A stretch of 64,000 nucleotides of DNA from NCBI RefSeq assembly GCF_014646875.1, contig NZ_BMOC01000011.1:1-64000 (forward strand). The letters are read 5' to 3'. The notes under the pieces were generated by a model, which searched no databases, had not been told where the DNA came from, and saw only the letters and a list, made by a program, of their open reading frames with translations. Origin of the DNA: Halobellus salinus (GTDB lineage Archaea; Halobacteriota; Halobacteria; Halobacteriales; Haloferacaceae). The position numbers and the translations under genes were made by a program. Positions 7,901 through 15,855 of this stretch are shown piece by piece; the stretch's first letter is position 1, and each line of letters begins with the position of its first letter.

Positions 7901-8958
7901 GCACTGCCGACGACGGCGTCTACTGCGTGACCGTCGCCGACAACAACACCCTGCTCGCGGGTCGAAACGGAAAGTTCCAGTTTGTTGGGCAGTCGCTCTA
8001 CGGCGTTTTGGGGTGGGATCGGTTCCGGCTGTACGACAAGGAGATGGGCGCTGCGGTCACCGCAACGGGTCGTGAAGTGATCGAACACACTGCCGAGGCC
8101 GCCAACGAACTTGACAGAGAAGTTATATACGGCGATACTGACAGCGTTATGTTAGAACTCGGACACGATGTCTCCAAAGCAGACGCCATCGAGCAGTCCT
8201 TCGAGTTGGAGGAGTATATCAACGACTCCTACGACGAGTTCGCGCTGGAAGAACTGGACGCCGCCGCCCACCGGTTCCAGATCGAGTTCGAGAAGCTCTA
8301 CCGCCGCTTCTTCCAGGCGGGCAAAAAGAAGCGCTACGCCGGCCACATCGTCTGGAAGGAGGGTAAAGACGTCGACGACATCGACATCACCGGCTTCGAG
8401 TACAAGCGCTCCGACATCGCGCCGATCACGAAGGAGGTCCAAAAGCGCGTCATCGAGATGATCGTCCGGGGAGAAGAGACCGACGACATCGCGGACTACC
8501 TCAACGGGATCATCGAGGATTTCGAGACGGGCGAGGTCTCCGTCGAGGAGATCGGCATCCCCGGCGGGATCGGCAAGCGACTCGACGCCTACGACACCGA
8601 CACCGCACAGGTCCGCGGCGCGAAGTACGCAAACGAGTTCCTGGGCACCAACTTCGGCCGAGGGTCCAAACCCAAGCGACTCTACCTCCGGAAGGTCCAC
8701 CCCTCGTGGTTCCGCGAGATGGAATCGCAGGGGTACGATCCCCAGCGCGACCCGCTGTACACCGAGTTCAAGCGCGACCCCGACGTGATCTGCATTGAGT
8801 ACGACGACCAACTCCCCGACGCCTTCGAGGTGGACTGGGACAAGATGCTGGAGAAGACGCTGAAAGGGCCGATCGAGCGGATCATCGAAGCGTTGGGGAT
8901 GTCGTGGGACGAGGTGAAATCCGGGCAGGAACAGACTGGCCTCGGGAGTTTCACGTAG
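4999..8958 (+). CDS. polB: Family B DNA polymerase (PolB) with one intein
   Basis: A 1319-residue precursor. Removal of the intein (residues 578-998) leaves an 898-residue replicative polymerase. The 3'-5' exonuclease motifs are present: Exo I NTFDIEVDD near 201, Exo II GWNFEDFDMPYL near 296, Exo III YNVRDVELC near 400. Polymerase motif A (LDLKSLYP, about 486) and motif C (YGDTDS, about 1043) are intact. Motif B is split by the intein between Asn and Ser. The ATG at 4999 was chosen over an upstream in-frame ATG because it starts just after the promoter. Codon use turns AT-rich at Exo II, motif A and motif C, unlike the rest of the gene (see findings). Confidence 0.96.
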   Translation: MEQAGLTDGWTDGDDAGARPDAEAVAVAGNGGGHVSEVVDSEDIRFPDADGTVELMVTQVNYSIEGSGSREYPVVHVFGRTADNEPEHVRVLGFEPYFYAPTESLDDDILDRDVITRTEDGFESIRGDDLTKICTRTPRDVGAIRDDFDHYEADILFPNRLLIDKDIKSGMSVPARRLDDGSVQIPHDEVEPVEVAADLRVNTFDIEVDDRSGFPEEGEEPIVCLTSHDSYRDEYIAWLYNAPATVDGVESPDDLPGYEPFREDTEVEVRTFEREEAMLDAFVSYIQETNIDIMTGWNFEDFDMPYLLDRMEVLNPAAAEDLNPDRLSRIDEVWRSGWGGPDVKGRAVFDLLYAYKRTQFTELESYRLDAVGELELNAGKERYTGDIGDLWEEEPERLLEYNVRDVELCVEIDRKQDIIAFWDEVRTFVGCKLEDAPTPGDTVDQYILHEAHNRFALPSKGKADAEEYEGGAVFDPISGVKENVTVLDLKSLYPMCMTTINASPETKVDPEAHGGETFEAPNGTHFRREPDGIIREMIDTLLSEREEKKSLRNDYDPNTQPYEQYDRQQQAVKVIMNCFTPDTEVLTPAGVQNIRDLGVGDEVYSIDPDTLRMETKPVEETHEYPEYRGDLVDIQTNKTDFRVTPNHRMLVRKNSKNGATWDGYRFVEAGDLDEYSNYELPHDWSADHGDPIEEVDLTELLDDKYEVWVRPSVHGHTFTAELGWTPRRVPKAGRGETGYVFTADEFETHREYIESVCVTSFVHRESGRKWVPRTYDGDDFLELLAWYVTEGNVHTSSKKQFGENYRGPATTVKIARNAGSDGSENAIPDGGDGGETDHARIGSLLDRLGLDYYVDDRSYQFTSRLFGDLLERLCGEDSFTKRIPDLVFGANEAQKRLFLETLVAGDGDRQVGSWRYTTLSERLRDDVLRLCTHLGETASYNHDSGSWRIYCTEGAKNSFRMHRSGGRSTADDGVYCVTVADNNTLLAGRNGKFQFVGQSLYGVLGWDRFRLYDKEMGAAVTATGREVIEHTAEAANELDREVIYGDTDSVMLELGHDVSKADAIEQSFELEEYINDSYDEFALEELDAAAHRFQIEFEKLYRRFFQAGKKKRYAGHIVWKEGKDVDDIDITGFEYKRSDIAPITKEVQKRVIEMIVRGEETDDIADYLNGIIEDFETGEVSVEEIGIPGGIGKRLDAYDTDTAQVRGAKYANEFLGTNFGRGSKPKRLYLRKVHPSWFREMESQGYDPQRDPLYTEFKRDPDVICIEYDDQLPDAFEVDWDKMLEKTLKGPIERIIEALGMSWDEVKSGQEQTGLGSFT
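6730..7992 (+). other. Intein with LAGLIDADG-type homing endonuclease in PolB motif B
   Basis: A 421-residue in-frame protein intron. It starts with Cys (CFTPDTEVLTPAG, splicing block A), has block B with VTPNHRM, and ends FQFVGQ directly before Ser of the C-extein (SLYGVLGW). The two dodecapeptide motifs are LLAWYVTEGN (about precursor residue 781) and LFLETLVAGDGD (about 896), each with an acidic catalytic residue, so the homing endonuclease looks intact. The insertion point, Asn|Ser-x-Tyr-Gly, is the known motif-B site. The last residue is Gln and the one before it Gly, in place of the usual His-Asn. Block F reads ADNNTLLAG with Asn where His is common. Confidence 0.92.
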
Positions 8959-9038
8959 CCGACCACAACCCACGTATTCAGAAAGCACAAAATAAATTTT
9001 CCTTACAATAAACCTTCGGCTGGCGAATGCGTAACCAT

Positions 9039-9058
9039 TATGGGTGGCTCTACCCATA
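9039..9058. promoter_or_regulatory. Palindrome in the sufC promoter
   Basis: Perfect 7-bp arms TATGGGT and ACCCATA separated by GGCTCT. The right arm merges with a TATA-like CCCATATAAC that lies 25-34 bases upstream of the sufC start at 9086. A repressor bound here would block the basal promoter. Which factor binds is unknown; iron or redox control is only inferred from the operon's function. Confidence 0.5.
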
Positions 9059-9085
9059 TAACGAGTGCGAGGAACCACTACAACA

Positions 9086-10015
9086 ATGGCCACACTTGAA
9101 ATCAGCAACCTCCACGCAAGCGTCGCAGAGGACGGCGGCGAACAGATTCTTCGCGGCGTCAACCTGGAAGTCAACTCCGGGGAGATTCACGCCCTTATGG
9201 GCCCCAACGGGTCCGGAAAGTCCACGACCGCGAAAGTCATCGCCGGCCACCCCGCCTACGAGGTAACCGACGGGGATATTCTGCTCCACCTCGAAGAGAG
9301 CGACTTCGGCGACGACTTCGAGATCCCCGAAGACAGGCGAACCTGGAGCCTGCTCGACCTCGAACCCAACGAGCGGGCGGCGCTGGGGATCTTCCTCGGC
9401 TTCCAGTATCCCGCCGAAATCGAGGGCGTCACGATGACGAACTTCCTCCGGACCGCGCTCAACGCCAAACTCGACGAACGAGACGAGCTCTTCGAGGACG
9501 AGGACGGCGAGGAAGACGCGGACGCCGACGAGGACGTCGAAGACGCAGCCGGCTACGACTCCTCTCCGATGGAGGGCGCAGCCGACGAAGGCGAGATCGG
9601 TGTCGCGGAGTTCCAGCGGCTCCTCAAAGAGAAGATGGAGCAACTGGACATGGACGAGAAGTTCATGCAACGCTACCTCAACGCCGGCTTCTCGGGCGGC
9701 GAAAAAAAGCAGAACGAGGTGCTCCAGGCGGCCCTGCTGGAACCGTCGGTTGCAGTGCTTGACGAGATCGATTCCGGGCTGGACATCGACCGGCTCCAAG
9801 ACGTCTCAAACGGAATCAACGCCCTTCGCGACGAACAGGGCACCGGAATCCTCCAGATCACCCACTACCAGCGGATCCTCGACTACGTCGAACCCGACCA
9901 CGTCCACGTGATGCTCGACGGCAAGGTCGCAAAGAGCGGCGACGCGTCGCTCGCCGAGGACCTCGAAGACGAGGGGTACGACTGGGTTCGCGAGGAAGTC
10001 TACGAAGCGGCGTAA
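9086..10015 (+). CDS. sufC: SufC, Fe-S cluster assembly ATPase
   Basis: A 309-residue ABC-type ATPase of the SUF Fe-S assembly complex, soluble in the cytoplasm with SufB and SufD. Walker A GPNGSGKST is near residue 39, the signature FSGGEKKQNE near 203 and Walker B VAVLDEIDSGLD near 222. It is longer than bacterial SufC (about 250 residues) because of an acidic insert at about 130-172 (Asp/Glu/Ala-rich), a plausible haloadaptive surface loop. The start at 9086 gives the expected MATLEISNLHA beginning. It is the first gene of sufC-sufB-sufD. Confidence 0.95.
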   Translation: MATLEISNLHASVAEDGGEQILRGVNLEVNSGEIHALMGPNGSGKSTTAKVIAGHPAYEVTDGDILLHLEESDFGDDFEIPEDRRTWSLLDLEPNERAALGIFLGFQYPAEIEGVTMTNFLRTALNAKLDERDELFEDEDGEEDADADEDVEDAAGYDSSPMEGAADEGEIGVAEFQRLLKEKMEQLDMDEKFMQRYLNAGFSGGEKKQNEVLQAALLEPSVAVLDEIDSGLDIDRLQDVSNGINALRDEQGTGILQITHYQRILDYVEPDHVHVMLDGKVAKSGDASLAEDLEDEGYDWVREEVYEAA

Positions 10016-10067
10016 CTACTGAGAGTTACGCACAGACATATAAGAAACAAGGATCAACAACATACGC

Positions 10068-11495
10068 ATGAGCTCAAACGAGGAACTTCAGAACACGAAC
10101 ACCGAGGAGCGCTTCGACTTCAAGAAAGAAGAGAAGTCGGCGTTCCAGACCGAGAAGGGACTGACCGAGGAGACCGTCCGCGTTATCTCCGAGGACAAAG
10201 GCGAACCCGAGTGGATGCTGAAGCGGCGCCTCCGCGCGCTGCACCAGTTCCAAGCGATGCCGATGCCAACCGACTGGCCCGGCCAGCCCGACCTCTCGGA
10301 GGTCAACATCGCCGAGATCGTCCCATACATCCGACCGGACGTTGACGTCCGCGCGGGCGTTGACGACTGGACGGAACTCCCCGACGAAATCAAAGACACC
10401 TTCGACAAACTGGGCATCCCCGAAGCTGAGAAGAACGCCCTCTCAGGCGTCGGTGCGCAGTACGAGTCCGAGGTCGTCTACCAGAATATGCAGGAGCGCT
10501 GGGAGGAGAAAGGCGTCATTTTCTGCAACATGGACGAGGCCGTCCAAGAGCACGAGGAGATCGTCAAAGAGCACTTCATGACGAAGTGCGTGCCGCCGAG
10601 CGACAACAAGTTCGCCGCGCTCCACGGCGCGGTCTGGTCCGGCGGGTCGTTCGTTTACGTCCCGGAGGACGTGACCGTCGAGATGCCGGTCCAGGCGTAC
10701 TTCCGGATGAACTCCGAGGGGATGGGCCAGTTCGAGCACACCCTCATCGTGGCCGAAGACGGCGCGGAGGTCCACTACATTGAGGGCTGTTCCGCCCCGA
10801 AATACTCCGCGTTCAACCTCCACTCCGGCGGCGTCGAGGTGTTCGTCGGCGAGGATGCCCACGTGCAGTACTCCACGGTCCAGAACTGGTCGAAGAACAC
10901 CTACAACCTCAACACCAAGCGCGCGCTGTGTGAGGCCGGCGGCCGGATGGAGTGGATTTCCGGGTCGATGGGGTCGAAGGCGACGATGCTGTACCCCTCG
11001 ACGGTTCTCAAGGGTCCGCGCGCCTCCGACAACCACATTACCATCGCCTTCGCGGGCGAGGGTCAGAACATCGACACCGGCGCGAAGGTCTACCACAACG
11101 CCCCCGAGACGAAGTCGACCATCGAGTCGAAGTCGGTCTCGAAAGACGGCGGCCGAACGAACTACCGCGGCCTGGTCCACATCGCCGACGGCGCCGAGAA
11201 CTCCTCGACGTCCGTCGAGTGTGACGCGCTGATGTTCGACAACGAGTCGACGTCGGACACGATGCCGTACATGGAGATCAACGAGTCGAAAGTTGACGTC
11301 GCCCACGAGGCGACGGTCGGCAAAATCGGCGACGAGGACGTCTTCTATCTCCAGTCGCGCGGCCTCGACGACGACGACGCAAAGCAGATGATCGTCTCGG
11401 GCTTCATCGAGCCGATCACGGAGGAACTACCCATCGAGTACGCGGTCGAACTCAACCGGCTCGTCGAACTCGAGATGGAAGGGAGCCTCGGGTAG
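10068..11495 (+). CDS. sufB: SufB, Fe-S cluster scaffold subunit
   Basis: A 475-residue SufB/SufD family protein, the scaffold on which SufBCD builds Fe-S clusters. An N-terminal helical region (1-110) is followed by the right-handed parallel beta-helix core with family hallmarks such as EHTLIVAEDGAEVHYIEGCS (about 224-243) and KPSTVLKGPRAS-like repeats. The C-terminal half has YLQSRGLDDDDAKQMI and SGFIEPI, typical of SufB. It follows sufC by 52 bases and is separated from sufD by a single base, so the three genes form one operon. Confidence 0.95.
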   Translation: MSSNEELQNTNTEERFDFKKEEKSAFQTEKGLTEETVRVISEDKGEPEWMLKRRLRALHQFQAMPMPTDWPGQPDLSEVNIAEIVPYIRPDVDVRAGVDDWTELPDEIKDTFDKLGIPEAEKNALSGVGAQYESEVVYQNMQERWEEKGVIFCNMDEAVQEHEEIVKEHFMTKCVPPSDNKFAALHGAVWSGGSFVYVPEDVTVEMPVQAYFRMNSEGMGQFEHTLIVAEDGAEVHYIEGCSAPKYSAFNLHSGGVEVFVGEDAHVQYSTVQNWSKNTYNLNTKRALCEAGGRMEWISGSMGSKATMLYPSTVLKGPRASDNHITIAFAGEGQNIDTGAKVYHNAPETKSTIESKSVSKDGGRTNYRGLVHIADGAENSSTSVECDALMFDNESTSDTMPYMEINESKVDVAHEATVGKIGDEDVFYLQSRGLDDDDAKQMIVSGFIEPITEELPIEYAVELNRLVELEMEGSLG

Positions 11496-11496
11496 T

Positions 11497-12762
11497 ATGA
11501 GCGGGACACAACTGCCGGCGAACCTCTCGGCTGAGATGGTCCAAGAGATATCAGAGCGCCGCGACGAGCCCGAGTGGCTGCTCGACGCTCGCCTCGAAGC
11601 GCTGGAGGCGCTCGATGACCTCGACCTGCCGGACGTCATCAAGACACCCGGCCGCCGGTGGACCAACCTCGAGGCGCTGGATTTCGGCTCCCTGGTCGAT
11701 CCGCTGAACCAAGCCGACGAGACAGAGCGGACGAGCGACGAGGGCGTCAAGGTGCTTACGTTCGCCGAGGCGATTGAGGAACACCCGGACCTGATCGAGG
11801 AGTCGTTCGGGTCGACCATCGATCCGACCGAGAACTACCTCACGGCGCTTTCAGCGGCGCTTTTCACGACCGGAACGGTGGTCTACGTCCCCGAGGGCGT
11901 CGACGCCGAAGACGTGACCGTCCGCGCGGAGATGAGCTCCCGGTCGCTGTTCAGCCACACCCTGGTGATCGCCGAGAAGTCCTCGTCGGTCACCATCCTC
12001 GAGAGCATCGAGTCCGGCGAGGGGGCGGCGCAAAGCGCCTCCGGATCGGCGAGCGGGCAGAGCCCGCAAGACACCGTCGACGCCGAATCGCGGTACTTCT
12101 CGAACCTCGTCGAGATCGACGCCGGGGAGAATGCGTACGTCCAGTACGGGTCGCTCCAGAACCTCGTGGCTGACACCTACAGTTACGCGCTCAAGCGCGC
12201 CGATGTCGGCACCTACGGCACGGTCAACTGGATCGAGGGTAACCTCGGTTCGCGGCTGACCAGAAGCGACGTGGAGTCCGACCTCAACGGCGACTCCGCG
12301 GAGACGAAGATCGTCGGCGCCTTCTTCGGCCACGGTGACCAACACTTCGACGTCAACGCCCGCGTGCGGCACCACGGCGAGAACACTACGGCCGATCTCG
12401 TCACCCGTGGCGTGCTCGACGACGAGGCCCGTTCGGTGTACGAGGGCGTCCAAGACGTCGGCAACGACGCGTGGAACACCTCGTCGTACCAGCGTGAGAA
12501 CACGTTGATGCTGTCGGACGACAGCGAGGCCGACGCGTCGCCGAAGCTGATCATCCACAACCACGACACCGAGGCGTCGCACTCCGCAACGGTCGGGCAG
12601 GTCGACCAGGAGGATCTGTTCTACATGATCTCCCGGTCGATCGGTCCGACCCGAGCCCGGAACATGCTCGTGGAGGGGTTCTTCGTGCCCGTTCTCGAGG
12701 AGATTGCGGTCGACGAGTTCCGTGAAGATCTCCAGGAACTCATCGCTGCGCGGCTCGAGTAG
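11497..12762 (+). CDS. sufD: SufD, Fe-S assembly partner of SufB
   Basis: A 421-residue SufB/SufD family protein, shorter and more divergent than SufB, matching the SufD role in the SufBC2D complex. Hallmarks include FSHTLVIAEKSSSVTILES (about 151-169) and the C-terminal FYMISRSIGPTRARNMLVEG. A Ser/Gly/Gln-rich insert (about 175-188) interrupts the early beta-helix. It starts one base after the sufB stop codon, indicating translational coupling. The operon ends in a T-run at 12783. Confidence 0.92.
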   Translation: MSGTQLPANLSAEMVQEISERRDEPEWLLDARLEALEALDDLDLPDVIKTPGRRWTNLEALDFGSLVDPLNQADETERTSDEGVKVLTFAEAIEEHPDLIEESFGSTIDPTENYLTALSAALFTTGTVVYVPEGVDAEDVTVRAEMSSRSLFSHTLVIAEKSSSVTILESIESGEGAAQSASGSASGQSPQDTVDAESRYFSNLVEIDAGENAYVQYGSLQNLVADTYSYALKRADVGTYGTVNWIEGNLGSRLTRSDVESDLNGDSAETKIVGAFFGHGDQHFDVNARVRHHGENTTADLVTRGVLDDEARSVYEGVQDVGNDAWNTSSYQRENTLMLSDDSEADASPKLIIHNHDTEASHSATVGQVDQEDLFYMISRSIGPTRARNMLVEGFFVPVLEEIAVDEFREDLQELIAARLE

Positions 12763-12792
12763 GCCGCGCGTCCGTTCGTCGGTTTTTTTATT
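12763..12792 (+). terminator. T-rich terminator after sufCBD
   Basis: A GC-rich stretch (ending CGTTCGTCGG) is followed by seven consecutive T at 12783-12789, between two convergent genes. T-runs of this kind terminate archaeal transcription; no strong hairpin is needed. Confidence 0.5.
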
Positions 12793-12801
12793 CCGGTTGA
12801 G

Positions 12802-15800
12802 TCACTCCCGCGAACACTCCCCGGTCGGCGTCACGCACCGCGGCCCCGGTTTGGGATCGCGCCACGCGACCGACCGCTCGTCGGCGTTGCCGTCGGTGTC
12901 GCCGACGCCAAGCCCACCTGACGGCACAGCCACGACCGAAACCGTCCGCACGCTAAACTCGATCCGCTTGCTCCGGCCCATCGGCTCTGCGACGCTGTCG
13001 CCGTCAACATCGAGTCCGACCTGTTGTCCGTCGCGGACGTAGGTGGTCGACCCCGACTCGGTGTGTACGGCGAACCGGCCGTATGCCCCCTTCGACTCGA
13101 TCACCCAAACGTTGACCGTCGCGACCCACGGGCTGAGACTGGGCGAGATCGGTAGTCCGGCGGGGACGCCACCGACCTTGCCCTTGCTCCCGCGCTCGAT
13201 CGCGACCTCAGTCGCGTTCTCCGCGAGGTTGTTCGTCTCCCGTTCGACGATCTTCCGCCGCTCGGAGACCACACCGTCGACAGCGTCTTCCGGCACGCGG
13301 ACGCGCTTTGCGGTCGCAACCCGGCGGAGGTCGACACGGAGCGCGGTTCGGAGCCGATCCTTGACCACGTCACTGTCGCCGCCGTGGGTTGACACCTCCG
13401 CGACCGCCGCCTCGGCCGTCGCTCGGGCGAGCGATCCGTCCGTCGCCGCGAGAGCGCGTTCCCCGGGGGTGTCCCACTGACTGAACGCGCGGTCGACGGC
13501 GTTGCGTCGCTGCTCGGTCGTGAGCGAGGTTTCCCGGGCGAGAGATTCGATCGCGGTATGTCTGACCGCCCGCATCGAGCGCTCCACGTTCGGTTCGAGC
13601 GCGTCGCGTCGGCTCCGGAGCGTCGGATCCGGGTGCTCCGCGAGCGTCCGGTCTGCGGCGACGAGTGCCCCGCCAGCGGTGTGCAGCGAGACACGTCCGG
13701 GATCGCCGAGCAGCGTCCGGGTGACGAGGTCAGCGGTGTCACCGTAGGGGATCGCAAAAACGTTCAGGTTCCGGACTGCGAGCCCGACGTACTGTTCGTC
13801 GTCGGCGATGCCGTCGACGAGCCGGCCGTCAACCGCCCCCGAGGAGAGGTACGCCGGGTCGCCGTCGGGGATGAACACCGTCGTCCCACGGACGCCCGTG
13901 TCGGATCCGACGGTAGCCCGCGGCGTGGGTGGTTCGGGGGTGAGGTCCGCGAGTTCGTTCGCTCGCTCTGGGGTGATGCCGGCGGCGTCCAGCGCCCGCC
14001 CGATGCCGTCGTTCCGGTCGTCGGTCCGGCCCGCGCGGCTGTCGAGGCGGGCGAGCACCCGATCGAGGTAGGCCACGCGGGCGGCCACCCGGCTCCGGTC
14101 TGCGACGCCGTGGTACTCCCGCGGTGCATCGACGAGTTCCGCCCGTCGATCACGGACGGCGGCGGCCAGCCGTGCGGCGCCGTTATCACCACCCGTCGCG
14201 GCGTCGCTCGCGGCGACAGTCACCGAGATGTTCCGTACCCGTTCACGGAGCCCCGTGAGGTCCTTGTAGATCCACGGGTCGAGACCGTCGGGACGGTCGC
14301 CGGCCACCGAGGTCGACGCGCTCGTCCGGCCGCCGGTCACCGCGTTCCGTGCGATCCCGTCTGCGCCGCCGAGGCCGGACACGACCGTCCGGGCCGCGGC
14401 GTTCGCATCTCTGAGGTTCGGACCATCGAGTACGCCGCCGGACTCGAAGGCCGGCCGGACGGGTCGGGATGGTGCACGGCTGTCGTCGAGGCGTGCGGTG
14501 GCGGTCACGCGAACCCGATGGGTGTCGCGCCACGACGCGGCGGTCGTCCGCGCGCTGATGTTTGGCTTGACCCAGGTCCGCTGGACGGTGTGTCGTTCGA
14601 CGACCCGGCGAGTCGCTCGGTAGAGTAGCCGCTCACCCACTCCGACAGGCTCGACCGGGCGGGCGCTCCCCCCACCGGCGACGGAGACGGTCGTCGAAAC
14701 GGAGGCGTACGCAAGCGTCCAGTTCTCACCCGGCGGGTCCGGGCCCGGTCGGTCCCCGCTGGTGATCGTCCGGCGGTCGGCCCCGACCGAGATATCGGCG
14801 CCGTAGCCGTTCTGCCGGATCGACTCCAGGGACTCGCCGTTCTCCCCTCGAAGCAGCGACAGGAACGCCGCGTCAGCGGTTCCGTTCACGCTGACCGACA
14901 CCGTCCGGGTGGCCGGGAGCGCGCCGCTGCCACCGCCCGCCGCCCGCTCCGGTGCGTTGGGGTCCGGGAGTTCGCCGGTGACCGCGGAGACGACCTGCGA
15001 GTCGGCGTGCGGGGAGAGCAGGTCGGTCGCGCCGGTCCGGAGGGTCGCAGCGCGCACCCCGGCAGCGGCGTCGGGGTCAGTGCGGCCGAACGCCGCGCGT
15101 TGGGCGTCGAGCAGTCCGGCGTTCGTCGAGAGCGAGACGTGGTGGGTAGCGACAACGTTCGAGATCGGGAGCCCCGCGTACTGTCCGAGCCCCCGTGCCT
15201 GCGCCACGGCAGTGAGCCCGACCGTCATCCGCCGCGCGAGCCCGGGCGACTCCAAGGGGCCGGCGTCCAGCCGCTTTTGGAACGCGGTTGTGCGGTCGTG
15301 GAGCGCGAGGGTCGGGACAGCCACGGTCACGGTCCGGTTCAGACGTCGGGTGTCGACGACGCGGCCGTCGCGCTCGACGCGCAACACGAGTCCACGGACC
15401 GTCGCCCGGAGTTCGGTCCCGCCGTCGACGCCCGACACAGAGACGCGGTCTATCGCTTCTGACACGGTGTCGACCGACCCGCCGAGCGAGACGCGGGCAA
15501 CGGCGTCGCCACGGCGGTGTTCGACCGGCGTGACCGCGTCGCGGGCCGACAGGAAGATCCGGAGTCGGAGATACCGGCGGAAGGTGTTCGGGCCCACGAG
15601 CGCGCTCCCGGGGCCGTCTTCGGCGGCAACAGTGACCGGGTCTCGTGCGGCGGCGCGGGCGGCGTCCCGGACGGCGGTCCGGAGCGCAGCGGTCGTTTCG
15701 GCGTCAACGCGCTCGGCGGCGGCGTCGGCGGACTTGTCGACGGGTCCGGGGCCGCGCGTCGACAGCGACGCCGCGAACGTCGCGCTCCCGACGAGCAGCA

Positions 15801-15855
15801 GCACGCCGATCAGCGCAAACGGGACCCGGGCGCGGTTGTCGTCGGCGAGCCGCAT
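12802..15855 (-). CDS. Large membrane-anchored protein of the pilus/secretion cluster
   Basis: A 1017-residue haloarchaeal protein, last gene of the eight-gene cluster. One N-terminal membrane helix (VPFALIGVLLLVGSATFAAS, residues 11-30) precedes a very large domain, probably outside the cell, rich in Ala, Arg, Asp and Val. No cysteine pairs, enzymatic motif or known repeat stands out. Near the end, GLPISPSLSPWVATVNVWVIESKGAYGRF (about 925-953; given here only as a landmark region of two adjacent motifs) is hydrophobic but not clearly a membrane segment. Its ATG overlaps the upstream stop codon (ATGA). I infer a structural or assembly role in the appendage or secretion machine. Confidence 0.7.
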   Translation of the reverse strand: MRLADDNRARVPFALIGVLLLVGSATFAASLSTRGPGPVDKSADAAAERVDAETTAALRTAVRDAARAAARDPVTVAAEDGPGSALVGPNTFRRYLRLRIFLSARDAVTPVEHRRGDAVARVSLGGSVDTVSEAIDRVSVSGVDGGTELRATVRGLVLRVERDGRVVDTRRLNRTVTVAVPTLALHDRTTAFQKRLDAGPLESPGLARRMTVGLTAVAQARGLGQYAGLPISNVVATHHVSLSTNAGLLDAQRAAFGRTDPDAAAGVRAATLRTGATDLLSPHADSQVVSAVTGELPDPNAPERAAGGGSGALPATRTVSVSVNGTADAAFLSLLRGENGESLESIRQNGYGADISVGADRRTITSGDRPGPDPPGENWTLAYASVSTTVSVAGGGSARPVEPVGVGERLLYRATRRVVERHTVQRTWVKPNISARTTAASWRDTHRVRVTATARLDDSRAPSRPVRPAFESGGVLDGPNLRDANAAARTVVSGLGGADGIARNAVTGGRTSASTSVAGDRPDGLDPWIYKDLTGLRERVRNISVTVAASDAATGGDNGAARLAAAVRDRRAELVDAPREYHGVADRSRVAARVAYLDRVLARLDSRAGRTDDRNDGIGRALDAAGITPERANELADLTPEPPTPRATVGSDTGVRGTTVFIPDGDPAYLSSGAVDGRLVDGIADDEQYVGLAVRNLNVFAIPYGDTADLVTRTLLGDPGRVSLHTAGGALVAADRTLAEHPDPTLRSRRDALEPNVERSMRAVRHTAIESLARETSLTTEQRRNAVDRAFSQWDTPGERALAATDGSLARATAEAAVAEVSTHGGDSDVVKDRLRTALRVDLRRVATAKRVRVPEDAVDGVVSERRKIVERETNNLAENATEVAIERGSKGKVGGVPAGLPISPSLSPWVATVNVWVIESKGAYGRFAVHTESGSTTYVRDGQQVGLDVDGDSVAEPMGRSKRIEFSVRTVSVVAVPSGGLGVGDTDGNADERSVAWRDPKPGPRCVTPTGECSRE

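Noticed and set aside
12802-15855. S-layer glycoprotein identity for the 1017-residue protein
   Set aside because: It lacks a C-terminal membrane anchor with Pro-Gly-Phe motif and a Thr-rich spacer, and it lies inside a pilus-type operon.
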